From: Calothrix sp. NIES-2100
GTDB lineage: Bacteria; Cyanobacteriota; Cyanobacteriia; Cyanobacteriales; Nostocaceae
DNA: 64,000 bases
Direction of reading: 5' to 3'
Assembly: GCF_002368195.1 (NCBI RefSeq)
Contig: NZ_AP018178.1
Location: forward strand, 481,738-545,737
In this document: in pieces, positions 54,742 to 62,727 of the stretch
Position numbering within the stretch: the stretch's first letter is position 1
How the letters are laid out: every line of letters begins with the position of its first letter
Notes under the pieces: model-generated
The model's input: only the letters and a program-made list of their open reading frames with translations
The model's database searches: none
Told to the model about the DNA's origin: nothing
Position numbers and translations under genes: made by a program

Positions 54742-55460
54742 GACCATCACTTTACACAAAAATTCGTAAGGATTTACAGTCAAGATTGCGTAAAAACGCA
54801 GTTTCCACTATGGGATTTGGTTAAGAACCTACAAGGCTAAAAGATGCACTTCCTGATTATCTCTTGATCATAGTTTAATCAAGATTCCGGACAATTAAAC
54901 TTGTAGCTAGCCCTGCTTGTATGTAGAGCAAGTACTAAATTGTCAAATTTGTGTCCAGTAAGTAGTCATTTTAACCTCAGGCACAGTAGTCTAGTCAACT
55001 AGAATACTTTCCCAACTCCAGTAAGTGGTAATCTAAATTGTTTCAATCTTAAATCGATATGCGGATCGATACCAGTAATAATTCGGAAACTCATTCATGA
55101 AAACTTCATGACTAGTAGGTTAATTAGCCCAAAGTGAAACAGAAAAGGTAATTTTTTCATAAAAACTACTATTTAGATATTCCAAGTTCAAATTCTAGAG
55201 TAGAGCCAGAACTAGGTAACGACATGAGGGGATACACGGAGTTATGGCAATATGTTAAAGTGACTTATAGTTAAAATTCCCAGGTCGATCAAATCAACCC
55301 ATGCTACTATCCAGGTAGGGCATAAAAATTGTTCGGCATCTGGGCTGGCAACTGCGATCAGTTGAATCCAGAGGCTGAATCTACGTTAAAAAGTAATTCC
55401 CAATGCTGTTTCATCCGTGGTCGTTAGACACACGGTTTCCAAACTCCCGGAAAAGTTTAG
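54742..55460. other. Divergent intergenic region between the regulator and CPP1-like gene
   Basis: I see no supported gene in 700 bp. The region carries the promoters of the two divergent genes. I found no convincing operator or repeat beyond a weak CTTGAT/ATCAAG dyad near 54865. Confidence 0.4.
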
Positions 55461-56087
55461 ATGAGCGATCAAAATCCCTACGAAAAACTTGGGGTCTCAG
55501 AAGATGCTAGCTTCGATGAAATTCAGGATGCTCGCAATCGCCTATTTGAGCAACATAATGGCGATGCCAAGCTTCTGGAAGCAATTGAAGCGGCTTACGA
55601 CGCGATTTTAATGGATCGCTTACGGATGCGCCAGGAAGGTAAAATAAAAGTACCTGAGCGGATTCGCTTTCCAGAAACTCGAGTGCAATCGCTCCCCAAA
55701 GAAAGCCAAACTAAAAGCGAGCAGTCGCCAGCATGGCTGCAACGGATGCTGGATCAGCCAACCCCTGCTGATATACTTTTACCTGGCGCTTGGTATCTGG
55801 GTTTGAGTGCAGCTAGTGTATTTTACCCAGCAACAGGCGATCAAGTTTTGCAGTTAGCATTAGTGGTTGGGGTGGGAATTAGTATTTACTTTCTCAATCG
55901 CAAGGAAGGTAAGTTTGGGCGAGCAGTTTTATTGACACTGGTGGGGCTGATAATTGGCTTAATTATCGGGGGGCTGGTTGCTAACTGGCTTTTGCTGCAA
56001 GTACCATTTGTTAATCTCACGTCAAATCAGTTTTCCACTGTGCTGACGTTTATATTATTGTGGTTGGTTAGTAGCTTTTTACGTTAA
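55461..56087 (+). CDS. CPP1-like family protein (J-like domain plus membrane helices)
   Basis: This 208-residue membrane protein is related to plant CPP1/CDF1, a chaperone-like protein of protochlorophyllide oxidoreductase. The first ~60 residues resemble a J-domain (MSDQNPYEKLGVSEDASFDE, then IEAAYDAILMDRLRMR) without the canonical HPD. After a polar linker, about four hydrophobic helices follow (GAWYLGLSAASVFY; LALVVGVGISIYFL; AVLLTLVGLIIGLIIGGLVA; VLTFILLWLVSSFL). Its role in cyanobacteria is uncertain. No operon partner is visible. Confidence 0.85.
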   Translation: MSDQNPYEKLGVSEDASFDEIQDARNRLFEQHNGDAKLLEAIEAAYDAILMDRLRMRQEGKIKVPERIRFPETRVQSLPKESQTKSEQSPAWLQRMLDQPTPADILLPGAWYLGLSAASVFYPATGDQVLQLALVVGVGISIYFLNRKEGKFGRAVLLTLVGLIIGLIIGGLVANWLLLQVPFVNLTSNQFSTVLTFILLWLVSSFLR

Positions 56088-56250
56088 CTTAAAGAACAGC
56101 TTGCCCAATGTTAGCAATGGGAGAGCTGCTCAAGTCAACTGTCTAAAAATGTGGAATTTTTCATGGCTAAGGGGTGATAGATCCTGAATTTGACGATCTA
56201 TTACCCCTTAACTGTTGTTGAGCTACGCAATGGATAACAAGAAAAAAATA

Positions 56251-56964
56251 CTAAGCAATGTAGAGAGGTTGCTGCTGGCTGAATTTACCTTCGAGGATCA
56301 GATCTACAGCAAAGCTCAAATCCCGAACAATTAAGTCAGGTTGATAAATTTCCAATTGAGTGCGATCGCGGATACCAGACTCCACAGCGATCGCCTTAAT
56401 ATCATGTTTTTTCGCCGCAGTGATATCAGCTTCTGTATCCCCCACCATCCAGCAATCAGCAACAGCAGGGAGTTCTGCTATTGCCCGTGTCATCAATAAA
56501 GGCTTATCTTCAATATCACGGGTTTTAACATAGTCGTTACTCAAACAATAACAGCGATTCTCTGGGAAAAATCTATCTAGCTGGAATTTTTGGAAAGCAT
56601 AGTCTAGTTCCCAAACTCGGCGCATTGTCATCACAGCCAAATCGATTCCCGCTTGCTGAATCTTTAACAGTGCGTCTACAGCACCAGGTACAAGGGTGTC
56701 ATATTGAAAGTACTGTTCTGTATGCACTGTTTTTCGCCGCAATTGCGCAAATTCTACTGCTTGCACTTCATCTAGTCCAGAATTGAAAGCAATTTGTTTT
56801 TCCGGGACGCGCGATCGCTTTAATTGCCAAAATTCTGCTTTAGAAAGTTCTCGTATTGATTGATCTGGCCTTTGGGTTTTCTCTAAGCAAAATTGATAAA
56901 CACGGTAGTAGCGTTCCGAGACATCAACAATCGGACCGTCGAAGTCAGTAAATAGTCTTAGCAT
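56251..56964 (-). CDS. HAD-superfamily hydrolase
   Basis: This 237-residue phosphatase-like enzyme has the HAD nucleophile motif FTDFDGPIVDV (DxD), a helical cap (about 20-110), motif II VMTMRR, and motif IV GDTEADITAAKKHDIKAIAV. It resembles phosphoglycolate-phosphatase-type proteins; substrate is unknown. It is leftward and ends about 160 bp from the CPP1-like gene. It is the last chromosomal protein gene before the tRNA used by the transposon. Confidence 0.85.
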   Translation of the reverse strand: MLRLFTDFDGPIVDVSERYYRVYQFCLEKTQRPDQSIRELSKAEFWQLKRSRVPEKQIAFNSGLDEVQAVEFAQLRRKTVHTEQYFQYDTLVPGAVDALLKIQQAGIDLAVMTMRRVWELDYAFQKFQLDRFFPENRCYCLSNDYVKTRDIEDKPLLMTRAIAELPAVADCWMVGDTEADITAAKKHDIKAIAVESGIRDRTQLEIYQPDLIVRDLSFAVDLILEGKFSQQQPLYIA

Positions 56965-57162
56965 CGGCGGGAAAGCAAATGTTAAATTATATTAAAATTA
57001 TCTCACTGATGATTACTGTTAGTCACCATGTTTTGAAAATCAGAACTTTCAGGTGATTCGACTATTCTACCCAGGCGATCGCAATTTCCCAAATAAAAAT
57101 CAGCATGGGTGTACATTTACCATTATTAATGATATCATATTTAAACAATGGGCTTATTATGC

Positions 57163-57236
57163 CGGGATGTAGCGCAGCTTGGTAGCGCACTTCGTTCGGG
57201 ACGAAGGGGCCGCTGGTTCGAATCCAGTCATCCCGA
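57163..57236 (+). tRNA. tRNA-Pro (anticodon CGG), CAST homing target
   Basis: A full cloverleaf is visible: acceptor CGGGATG/CATCCCG, D-arm GCGC...GCGC, anticodon arm CTTCG-TTCGGGA-CGAAG giving anticodon CGG, and T-arm GCTGG-TTCGAAT-CCAGT. The 3' CCA is not encoded. Positions 57185-57201 are identical to the first 17 nt of the delocalised spacer of the adjoining transposon, with GTA at 57182-57184 as PAM. Confidence 0.96.
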
Positions 57237-57240
57237 TTAT
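57236..57240. other. Putative 5-bp target-site copy (ATTAT)
   Basis: The 5 bp just outside the element end read ATTAT and include the tRNA discriminator base. Tn7-like elements duplicate 5 bp on insertion, so the same 5 bp should lie outside the far end, which is beyond this window. Confidence 0.4.
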
Positions 57241-57315
57241 TGTTGTAAAGCGACAAATTATCTGTCCGTGGCGACATATTATTTGTCAAAAAACCAAAAC
57301 GACAAATTATTTGTC
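57241..57315. mobile_element. Transposon end of a type V-K CAST, with three TnsB-site-like repeats
   Basis: The end starts TGTTGT at 57241. Three 16-bp repeats follow: CGACAAATTATCTGTC (57251-57266), CGACATATTATTTGTC (57272-57287) and CGACAAATTATTTGTC (57300-57315). The terminal TGT and AT-rich GACA...TGTC repeats match what I recall of V-K element ends, where TnsB binds. The end is 56 bp from the PAM, slightly less than the 60-66 bp reported for ShCAST. I do not name it left or right. Confidence 0.88.
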
Positions 57316-57384
57316 AATCTCTTTCCAGAGATGATTTTCCTAATTGAAGTCGCATAGATTTTACTATACACAGTGTCGGAATTA

Positions 57385-57420
57385 TCCCGAACGAAGTGCG
57401 CCTTTCAACCCTCCTAATTC
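57385..57420 (-). ncRNA. Delocalised homing crRNA: truncated repeat plus tRNA-Pro-matching spacer
   Basis: On the minus strand a degenerate repeat end (GAATTAGGAGGGTTGAAAG, from 57420 to 57402) precedes the spacer GCGCACTTCGTTCGGGA (57401 to 57385). That spacer equals tRNA-Pro positions 57185-57201, and identity stops after 17 nt. Only the 3' part of the repeat is conserved, and short repeats and spacers are known for delocalised V-K guides. It lies between the main array and the transposon end. Confidence 0.92.
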
Positions 57421-57455
57421 AAACAAATATTTCACATAGTAACGACAAAAATTTG

Positions 57456-57787
57456 CTTTCAACCCAGCCCTAATTGGGATGGTTGTTAAAACTGCGATCG
57501 CATCATTGCTGATGGCTTTGGCAGAGTCTTTCAACCCACCCCTAGCCGGGATGGTTGTTGAAACTTTTTTGCTAATGCGAATTTGCCGAATTGGCTGCAA
57601 GATGCTTTCAACCCACCCCTAGCCGGGATGGTTGTTGAAACTTTTGCACAATTTAAATGCTTGCCCCACATTTGGTAACTTTCAACCCACCCCTAGCCGG
57701 GATGGTTGTTGAAACCAGAAGCGATCACATTCCACTATGGTTACAGGATGCTTTCAACCCACCCCTAGCCGGGATGGTTGTTGAAAC
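57456..57787 (-). CRISPR. Type V-K CRISPR array, five 37-nt repeats, four spacers
   Basis: Repeats are at 57751-57787, 57679-57715, 57605-57641 and 57528-57564 (identical), and 57456-57492 (degenerate, array-distal). Each begins CTTTCAACCC and ends TTGTTGAAAC on the plus strand, so transcription is leftward; read on the minus strand it is the repeat I recall from ShCAST. Spacers are 35, 37, 40 and 35 nt. The degenerate last repeat is typical for the trailer end. The spacer at 57493-57527 contains the HIP1 octamer. It lies between tracrRNA and the homing guide. Confidence 0.96.
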
Positions 57788-57972
57788 TCGACCCGTCTAG
57801 AACCCTTCCTATAAAAGCTTTCCATACACATAATTTGGCAGGTCTGCTTAATAGAGTCTCAAACCAAAAATCAAAAAACTAAATGCATTGACACACTAGT
57901 TTTGCTAGCTAAGACTGGATAAGGGTTTTAATATTCTGGCAGGACTCCAGGGATTTTGCCCCCGCTTTGACA
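57788..57972. other. Spacer between tracrRNA and CRISPR array
   Basis: This is AT-rich with no ORF. It is the leader side of the array, and a leftward promoter or processing sites could be here. I see no firm motif. Confidence 0.4.
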
Positions 57973-58265
57973 TGCCAAAAAAATATTTTGGAGGGTTCCC
58001 CCGACGAAGGGGGTGATTCAGTAGCCACCACTGCGGTAACCCGCACCGTTGCGAACAACGGCTATTGCTAAAAGCCTTACTTCTTATTGCTGGGAGCGCA
58101 CCTATCCCATCTATAGAATTCTACAGATGGCAGCATCAGAAGCGGGCAGCTACCAGGGTCAGAAAGCATCGACCAATCTTCGCTATGGTCAACCTAACCC
58201 AGATTTTTCACAGTACAGCGGCTCTTTAGAGCCGTTCTAAAGAGCATGAACTGCGGCGCTATTAT
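57973..58265 (-). ncRNA. V-K CAST tracrRNA
   Basis: Read on the minus strand, the region starts near AATAGCGCCGCAGTTCATGC and includes TTTCTGACCCTGGTAGCTGC, GATAGGTGCGCTCCCAGCAA and TGGCTACTGAATCACCCCC. It ends with a GGGGGAACCCTCCAAAA stretch. All these blocks match my memory of the ShCAST tracrRNA, in the same order. The 5' and 3' ends are estimates. It sits between cas12k and the array, as in known V-K loci, and pairs with the repeat to form the Cas12k guide. Confidence 0.92.
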
Positions 58266-58305
58266 TTTCTTATTATATTGTCAAGGTTCAGAATTTTTGC
58301 ATCAA

Positions 58306-60330
58306 CTATGTTAATTTTGCTTGACGTTCTTGATAAGCCAACAAAGCTAAATCTCTGGCTTTTTCTTGTGGGCTACTTCTAATTACTGATGATGTAATTT
58401 CAATAGAAATTGAAGCTTTGGCTGCTTGGCTTTGAATAATCTTGAATAATCGACCATAGCTCCAACGGTGAATGTTGACACGATACTGTTTGGCATAATT
58501 TTTTTGACCTTCTTTATAACCAGGGACTTTTTTCTCCGCTTTGACTTGAATCTCACTTTCAATGATTTCATGCAAATCTTGGAGTTTGGGTAGAACAATG
58601 CTACTAGCAGAGTATGTTTTTGCGATTGCAACAATCGCATCTGCTAGTAATCTATCAATGTATTGTCCTAATTCTGATTCACTAGCAGAGTTTGGAGCAT
58701 TTTGTTTCTGAGCTTTGTGGCGTTCATGTGAGAGACGTTGCTGTTGCTGCCGCTGGCGGTTTAATAAGTTGTATTTCTGACCCAGTAGTTGTTTAACACT
58801 ACGATAAGTTAAAACTTTTTTGCTAGCAGCATCTACCACTGCAACAGTTGCTGGTTTATCTAGACCTAAGCTGACACCAACAAGAATACTAGATTTACCT
58901 TGATATAGAGCTTGGCTGGGACGACCAGGAAAGGGATTGTTAAGTTTCCGCCTTGTTGTTAACGTCTTTTTAAGATAAGCTACCTGGTTCTTATTTAAAC
59001 TATCTTTTTTTTCCATATTACTGATAGTTTTGTCTGCCTGATCGATTTTTTCAAGACGAACTAGTTCTGTTTCCTCTTGTGTCCACAAGCGTGTTTCTAT
59101 AGAACATTGAAGAATTAGGCGGTGAACCGTCCACGGATCGCCTTTGCCCTTTCTCTCTTGCCAGAGAAGACGTGCAGAACGAAGAAGAAATAACCCAGAA
59201 GAGTATGTTTCTTGGTTTTCATTCCAAATTTTCCAGTCTTGGCAGAAGCGTTGAAAATAATCAAGTTGACGAGAATCACAACCAACATAAAATTCAGGAT
59301 GCTTGATGATTTCCTTCAACCCATTAAATTTGACCAATATATAACCTTCTTTATTTTTGATATCAGACCAATTCACATCTTTATATGCTTCATTATCAAC
59401 ATCATATTTCGATTGCTCTAATATATTATTTTTTTCAGCTAAAGAATTGACCCGCCACTCCAAATCATCGCTGTCATAATCAATAGGATATGGCATACAG
59501 CTATCTCTTCTTAATAAACTAGCTTGCCAAGATTTAGCTTCATCTTCATTTTGAGAAACTTGATTAGTTGCCTTTTCTAAAGTTGATAACCACTTTTCTG
59601 CTGTAATATCTCTTCCCTTAGGCTTTCGACTTATGATTTGCTTCTTTAAACGTTCAATTTCAATCTCTTTTTGACGTTTATTTTTAGCATATTTTTCCTG
59701 GTCTTCATCCAGTTCATTGACCTCACAATTATTTTTGAGAAGATAAGCAAGCGCACACTTCGATAAGCAGTCTTCGGTTTTATCATACATATCAAATAAT
59801 GCACTAAAAAGTGTGTTATTTAGAAATTCTTTATTTTTATTTTTCGTATTATTTGCTTTTTTTTTTGATTTATATTTTTTCTTTTGAGAGAACTTGGCAT
59901 TAAATTTATTTAAAATTTCAGTAGCTTTGGCACGAATCACATTTAAATCGCACTGACTTTCTTGCTGTAGTTCTATATCACTCTTCAACATGTTTAACCA
60001 ACGCTCTTTTCCATTTATTTGACGTTGTCGTCGCTGTTGTAAGGCAAACCAAGACTTATAAACTTCGTGGACTAGAGTAACTGCTGATGTATAAAAACGA
60101 CCTGGCTGATTATTAAAGCGCTCTTGTGTTTTGAGTGAATTACATATTGTCTTGATAGCTGTTTTAGACACTTCACCTTTTTTTAACCAAGCCTCGAAGT
60201 TAGGATGTTCTGCTACCTGTTCTAATAATTCATTAATAAGCGGCGTGTTTTTCTCAGCCATCAGTTTCCATAAGTAGCGGAGAGTCGCTACATGAGCAAT
60301 CAGGCGACATTGGATAGTGATAACACTCAT
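58306..60330 (-). CDS. cas12k: Cas12k (C2c5), RNA-guided target-selection protein of a V-K transposon
   Basis: Cas12k binds crRNA/tracrRNA and recruits TnsC and TniQ; it does not cut DNA. The 674-residue protein begins MSVITIQCRLIAHVATLRYL, close to ShCas12k, with WKLMAEKNTPLINELLEQV. It has PKGRDITAEKWLSTLEKATN, LSHERHKAQKQNAP, ELGQYIDRLLADAIVAIAKT and RVNIHRWSYGRLFKIIQSQA. At the RuvC-I position it reads ILVGVSLGLDKPATVAVVD, with Ser where active nucleases have Asp. The in-frame extension to 60405 is likely untranslated because homologues begin at MSVITIQ. It is divergent from a small regulator. TATAAT at 60395-60400 on the minus strand is a good -10. Confidence 0.97.
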   Translation of the reverse strand: MSVITIQCRLIAHVATLRYLWKLMAEKNTPLINELLEQVAEHPNFEAWLKKGEVSKTAIKTICNSLKTQERFNNQPGRFYTSAVTLVHEVYKSWFALQQRRQRQINGKERWLNMLKSDIELQQESQCDLNVIRAKATEILNKFNAKFSQKKKYKSKKKANNTKNKNKEFLNNTLFSALFDMYDKTEDCLSKCALAYLLKNNCEVNELDEDQEKYAKNKRQKEIEIERLKKQIISRKPKGRDITAEKWLSTLEKATNQVSQNEDEAKSWQASLLRRDSCMPYPIDYDSDDLEWRVNSLAEKNNILEQSKYDVDNEAYKDVNWSDIKNKEGYILVKFNGLKEIIKHPEFYVGCDSRQLDYFQRFCQDWKIWNENQETYSSGLFLLRSARLLWQERKGKGDPWTVHRLILQCSIETRLWTQEETELVRLEKIDQADKTISNMEKKDSLNKNQVAYLKKTLTTRRKLNNPFPGRPSQALYQGKSSILVGVSLGLDKPATVAVVDAASKKVLTYRSVKQLLGQKYNLLNRQRQQQQRLSHERHKAQKQNAPNSASESELGQYIDRLLADAIVAIAKTYSASSIVLPKLQDLHEIIESEIQVKAEKKVPGYKEGQKNYAKQYRVNIHRWSYGRLFKIIQSQAAKASISIEITSSVIRSSPQEKARDLALLAYQERQAKLT

Positions 60331-60498
60331 GGTGGGTTTAGGTATGTGATATGGATGAAAGTTGCTGTTTTTTACTAGTTTGATAATTGCTTTTATTATA
60401 AGCACAATAGCGCAATGACGTAATGCCGCAATAGCGCAAATTCATTTTTGTTAATATACTATGTAAGAATTAAGCCCAGACAAGGATTTGGTGCTGGG
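60331..60498. promoter_or_regulatory. Divergent cas12k/regulator promoter with paired direct repeats
   Basis: CAATAGCGCAA occurs twice, at 60405-60415 and 60429-60439, 24 bp apart. On the minus strand TATAAT at 60395-60400 is a probable -10 for cas12k, so the first repeat lies in its spacer and the second just upstream. On the plus strand TATACT (60455-60460) could be the -10 for the regulator. The repeats are candidate operators for the regulator (inference). Confidence 0.6.
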
Positions 60499-60669
60499 AT
60501 GAGTGAAGAAACGAGAGAAGTTAGGGGAAGGCTTCCTAAAGATTTGAAAATTGCTTTTGAAATTGCCTGTGCGCGTCTGGAATTGACGCAGACAGCAGCT
60601 TTGGAAGAAGCGGTTAGAGACTGGTTACGAAAAAAAGAGTCATCTGAAAAACAGCGCCAGCAGGAATGA
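60499..60669 (+). CDS. Small ribbon-helix-helix (Arc-like) regulator of the CAST
   Basis: This 56-residue DNA-binding protein probably represses cas12k and itself. It reads MSEETREVRGRLPKDLKIAF, then EIACARLELTQTAALEEAVR and a basic tail RDWLRKKESSEKQRQ. The beta-strand then two helices with a conserved polar turn (LELTQTAALEEAV) fits the ribbon-helix-helix/Arc fold. In many V-K elements the corresponding gene is a MerR-type CvkR; Arc-like regulators have, as I recall, also been described there. It is divergent from cas12k, and a paired repeat lies between them. ATG 60499 is preferred over a TTG at 60448. Confidence 0.8.
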   Translation: MSEETREVRGRLPKDLKIAFEIACARLELTQTAALEEAVRDWLRKKESSEKQRQQE

Positions 60670-60734
60670 GGGATGTGTTTGCTATCAGAAGACTCAGACT
60701 ATTGAGTACAGTCGGCGATTCTGATACTGATAGC

Positions 60735-62609
60735 TTAATACTTCGTGATAATTTCGGGATGAAGCTTATACTCTGTGCTATTCCCGTTATGTTGCTCTCC
60801 AACAAAATCCTGAAAGGATTCAAAACTTAAACTTTTGCCCATCGCCTTTCCAATAAGCGTCAGCAAATTATTTGCCCGCATTTGGAAAAACGCTTCAAAG
60901 TCATCTCGCCGCAGAGTTGTTGGGGATATAGCGTGCGATCGCAATATTTCATCAAGTCTTCTAGCTGATGTACCAGAACGTTCAAACTCTTCTAAATAAA
61001 CCGAAGGCGCTTTACTACCAATCTTTTTGTTTGTTTTGGCGCTTAAAGGTGTACGGTTGATCAAGCAGTTATACTTTTTAGCGTCAATGCCTTTTTTGCG
61101 ACACCATGCCACAGGGAAGATATGGTGGGAATTTATCTGTTCCTCAAAATAAATCACATCATTGATTTCTTCCCCAGTACACCAATCAATTGCCCCCTCA
61201 CGTCGTAGTAAAGCAGCTAAACCCTGATAGACTGCACCGTAACGTTTTCTGACGCTAATCAGCCTATCAAAAGAAAAATCTGCTTGTACAATGGTGAGCG
61301 GTAGTGAACCACCTGCTAACCACTCTGGTACTTCGATAACGTCTCTCCCGGCTCGTGCCTCATACCAGCGTGTATATACTTCCCCAAACATTCCGCACCA
61401 TAACCAACGTTCCAGCATAGAACGTACCTGAAAAGAACGAGAACGCTCTCCCAGAATCGTAAAAATGGTACTAAGGATGACTAATTGAATCGGGGAAGCT
61501 ATATCATCGGCATCAAAGATTTTTTGGCTATAAAGGAAACGCGCTGATTCTTCAAAACCCTGAGAAACTGGATCAGCCCATTTTTGATATTCTTCCTTTG
61601 TGAGTTTTAGCACTTCAGCCCGATCGCAAGTAACACCTGGCAATTTATCGATATTCCAGCCTTTTTTTCTCGCTTCTACCCTCTTGGCGTAACCAGCCAT
61701 CAACGTAACTGCTTGGACAAAATCAGTGTTTCGGAGCTTACGCAATACTTTTAAGCATTGGAAGCGATTTGAGCGTTGTTTCCAATCATCTCTCAAACTG
61801 AAGTCAGCAGTACAATAGCTAGAACTCATTAAGTCAAAGTAATTGAGGTCACAGCCAGAAGTGTTTGTGTCTTCAAAAACTTGACAAACGGCTTCTTTTG
61901 GTAAGGAGTCCCGTAGTTGGATCACAGGTATTTGATAATGCTCGAATTTCTTGAGAACTTCCAGTTCTAAGGTGTCAATTAGCTCCAATTTTTGAGGATC
62001 GTATTGCCAATATTTAGAAAATTTACTCCGCCATTCAGAAAAAAAGAAGACTTTGGATAAAGGAAACAATAGTGCCTGATATTCTTTTTCAGGGCTAGAG
62101 CAGTCAATCCAACCACCAGTGAAAGTACGCATTATTTTGCATTCCGGTAAGGTAATGATTGCACTACGGCGATGGCATTCTGGAGCGAGGCATTTTTCGA
62201 TATCCAGGTAGTACCACTTTTTGAGAGTTTTCTGGCTTTTTTGGTCTTTGATGATAACTGGTTGTTCCGACAGTAGCACCATAAATGCCGTTGTTAGGCG
62301 TTGCTGGCCATCAAGAATTAACAAGTTTGGCGACTGATTGTCTGGTTTTAACACTCCATCAACCAATCGGGGTTTAAATTGTCGGGCTTGATTACCTTGT
62401 TGAAGCATCATGACTGCACCAATTGGGTAAGCCAAAGATATGCTGGCAATCAGACGACGTACATGAGTATCATCCCAAACCCAATCCCGTTGGAAATCTG
62501 GCAGTTGGATGCGTCCAGTTTTAATATCTTTGAGGACATCAAGAAGAAAATACTTAGTGATGTCAAAGGTAGAGATTGAGTTCATCTGATGTTCTGTCAT
62601 TTTTGTCAT
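60735..62609 (-). CDS. DUF262/DUF1524 (GmrSD-like) protein, probable defence cargo
   Basis: This 624-residue protein resembles the fused GmrS/GmrD type IV restriction systems and SspE-like proteins. The N-terminal DUF262 (about 15-260) has IQLPDFQRDWVWDDTHVRRL and the NTP-binding LLILDGQQRLTTAFMVL. The C-terminal DUF1524 HNH nuclease (about 470-600) has INSHHIFPVAWCRKKGID, then YNCLINRTPLSAKTNKKIGS. Such proteins restrict modified phage DNA or act as antiphage NTPase-nucleases. It sits in the transposon between the cas module and the small paralogues, so it is cargo. Starts at 62600 and 62585 are also possible. Confidence 0.85.
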   Translation of the reverse strand: MTKMTEHQMNSISTFDITKYFLLDVLKDIKTGRIQLPDFQRDWVWDDTHVRRLIASISLAYPIGAVMMLQQGNQARQFKPRLVDGVLKPDNQSPNLLILDGQQRLTTAFMVLLSEQPVIIKDQKSQKTLKKWYYLDIEKCLAPECHRRSAIITLPECKIMRTFTGGWIDCSSPEKEYQALLFPLSKVFFFSEWRSKFSKYWQYDPQKLELIDTLELEVLKKFEHYQIPVIQLRDSLPKEAVCQVFEDTNTSGCDLNYFDLMSSSYCTADFSLRDDWKQRSNRFQCLKVLRKLRNTDFVQAVTLMAGYAKRVEARKKGWNIDKLPGVTCDRAEVLKLTKEEYQKWADPVSQGFEESARFLYSQKIFDADDIASPIQLVILSTIFTILGERSRSFQVRSMLERWLWCGMFGEVYTRWYEARAGRDVIEVPEWLAGGSLPLTIVQADFSFDRLISVRKRYGAVYQGLAALLRREGAIDWCTGEEINDVIYFEEQINSHHIFPVAWCRKKGIDAKKYNCLINRTPLSAKTNKKIGSKAPSVYLEEFERSGTSARRLDEILRSHAISPTTLRRDDFEAFFQMRANNLLTLIGKAMGKSLSFESFQDFVGEQHNGNSTEYKLHPEIITKY

Positions 62610-62727
62610 CTTGAAAGATGCGGCTGTTCATAACAGTGGGTACGTCTTTAGGTCAGCCTAAAATTAGGCTTGTAGTCAAAGCAAGGGGTTTTTGAAGCAA
62701 TTGGTCGTGAGTCGCGATCGCTTTGTC

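Noticed and set aside
57062..57289. ORFs over the tRNA and element end
   Set aside because: They overlap tRNA-Pro and the TnsB-site repeats, which explain the sequence.
57382..57600. 72-codon ORF across the CRISPR array
   Set aside because: Encodes translated repeats (PARGGLK-like), an artefact of the array.
58049..58240. 63-codon ORF opposite cas12k tracrRNA
   Set aside because: Lies entirely inside the tracrRNA region on the other strand.
60331..60405. N-terminal extension of cas12k
   Set aside because: Homologues start at MSVITIQ; the extension overlaps the -10 and operator-like repeats.
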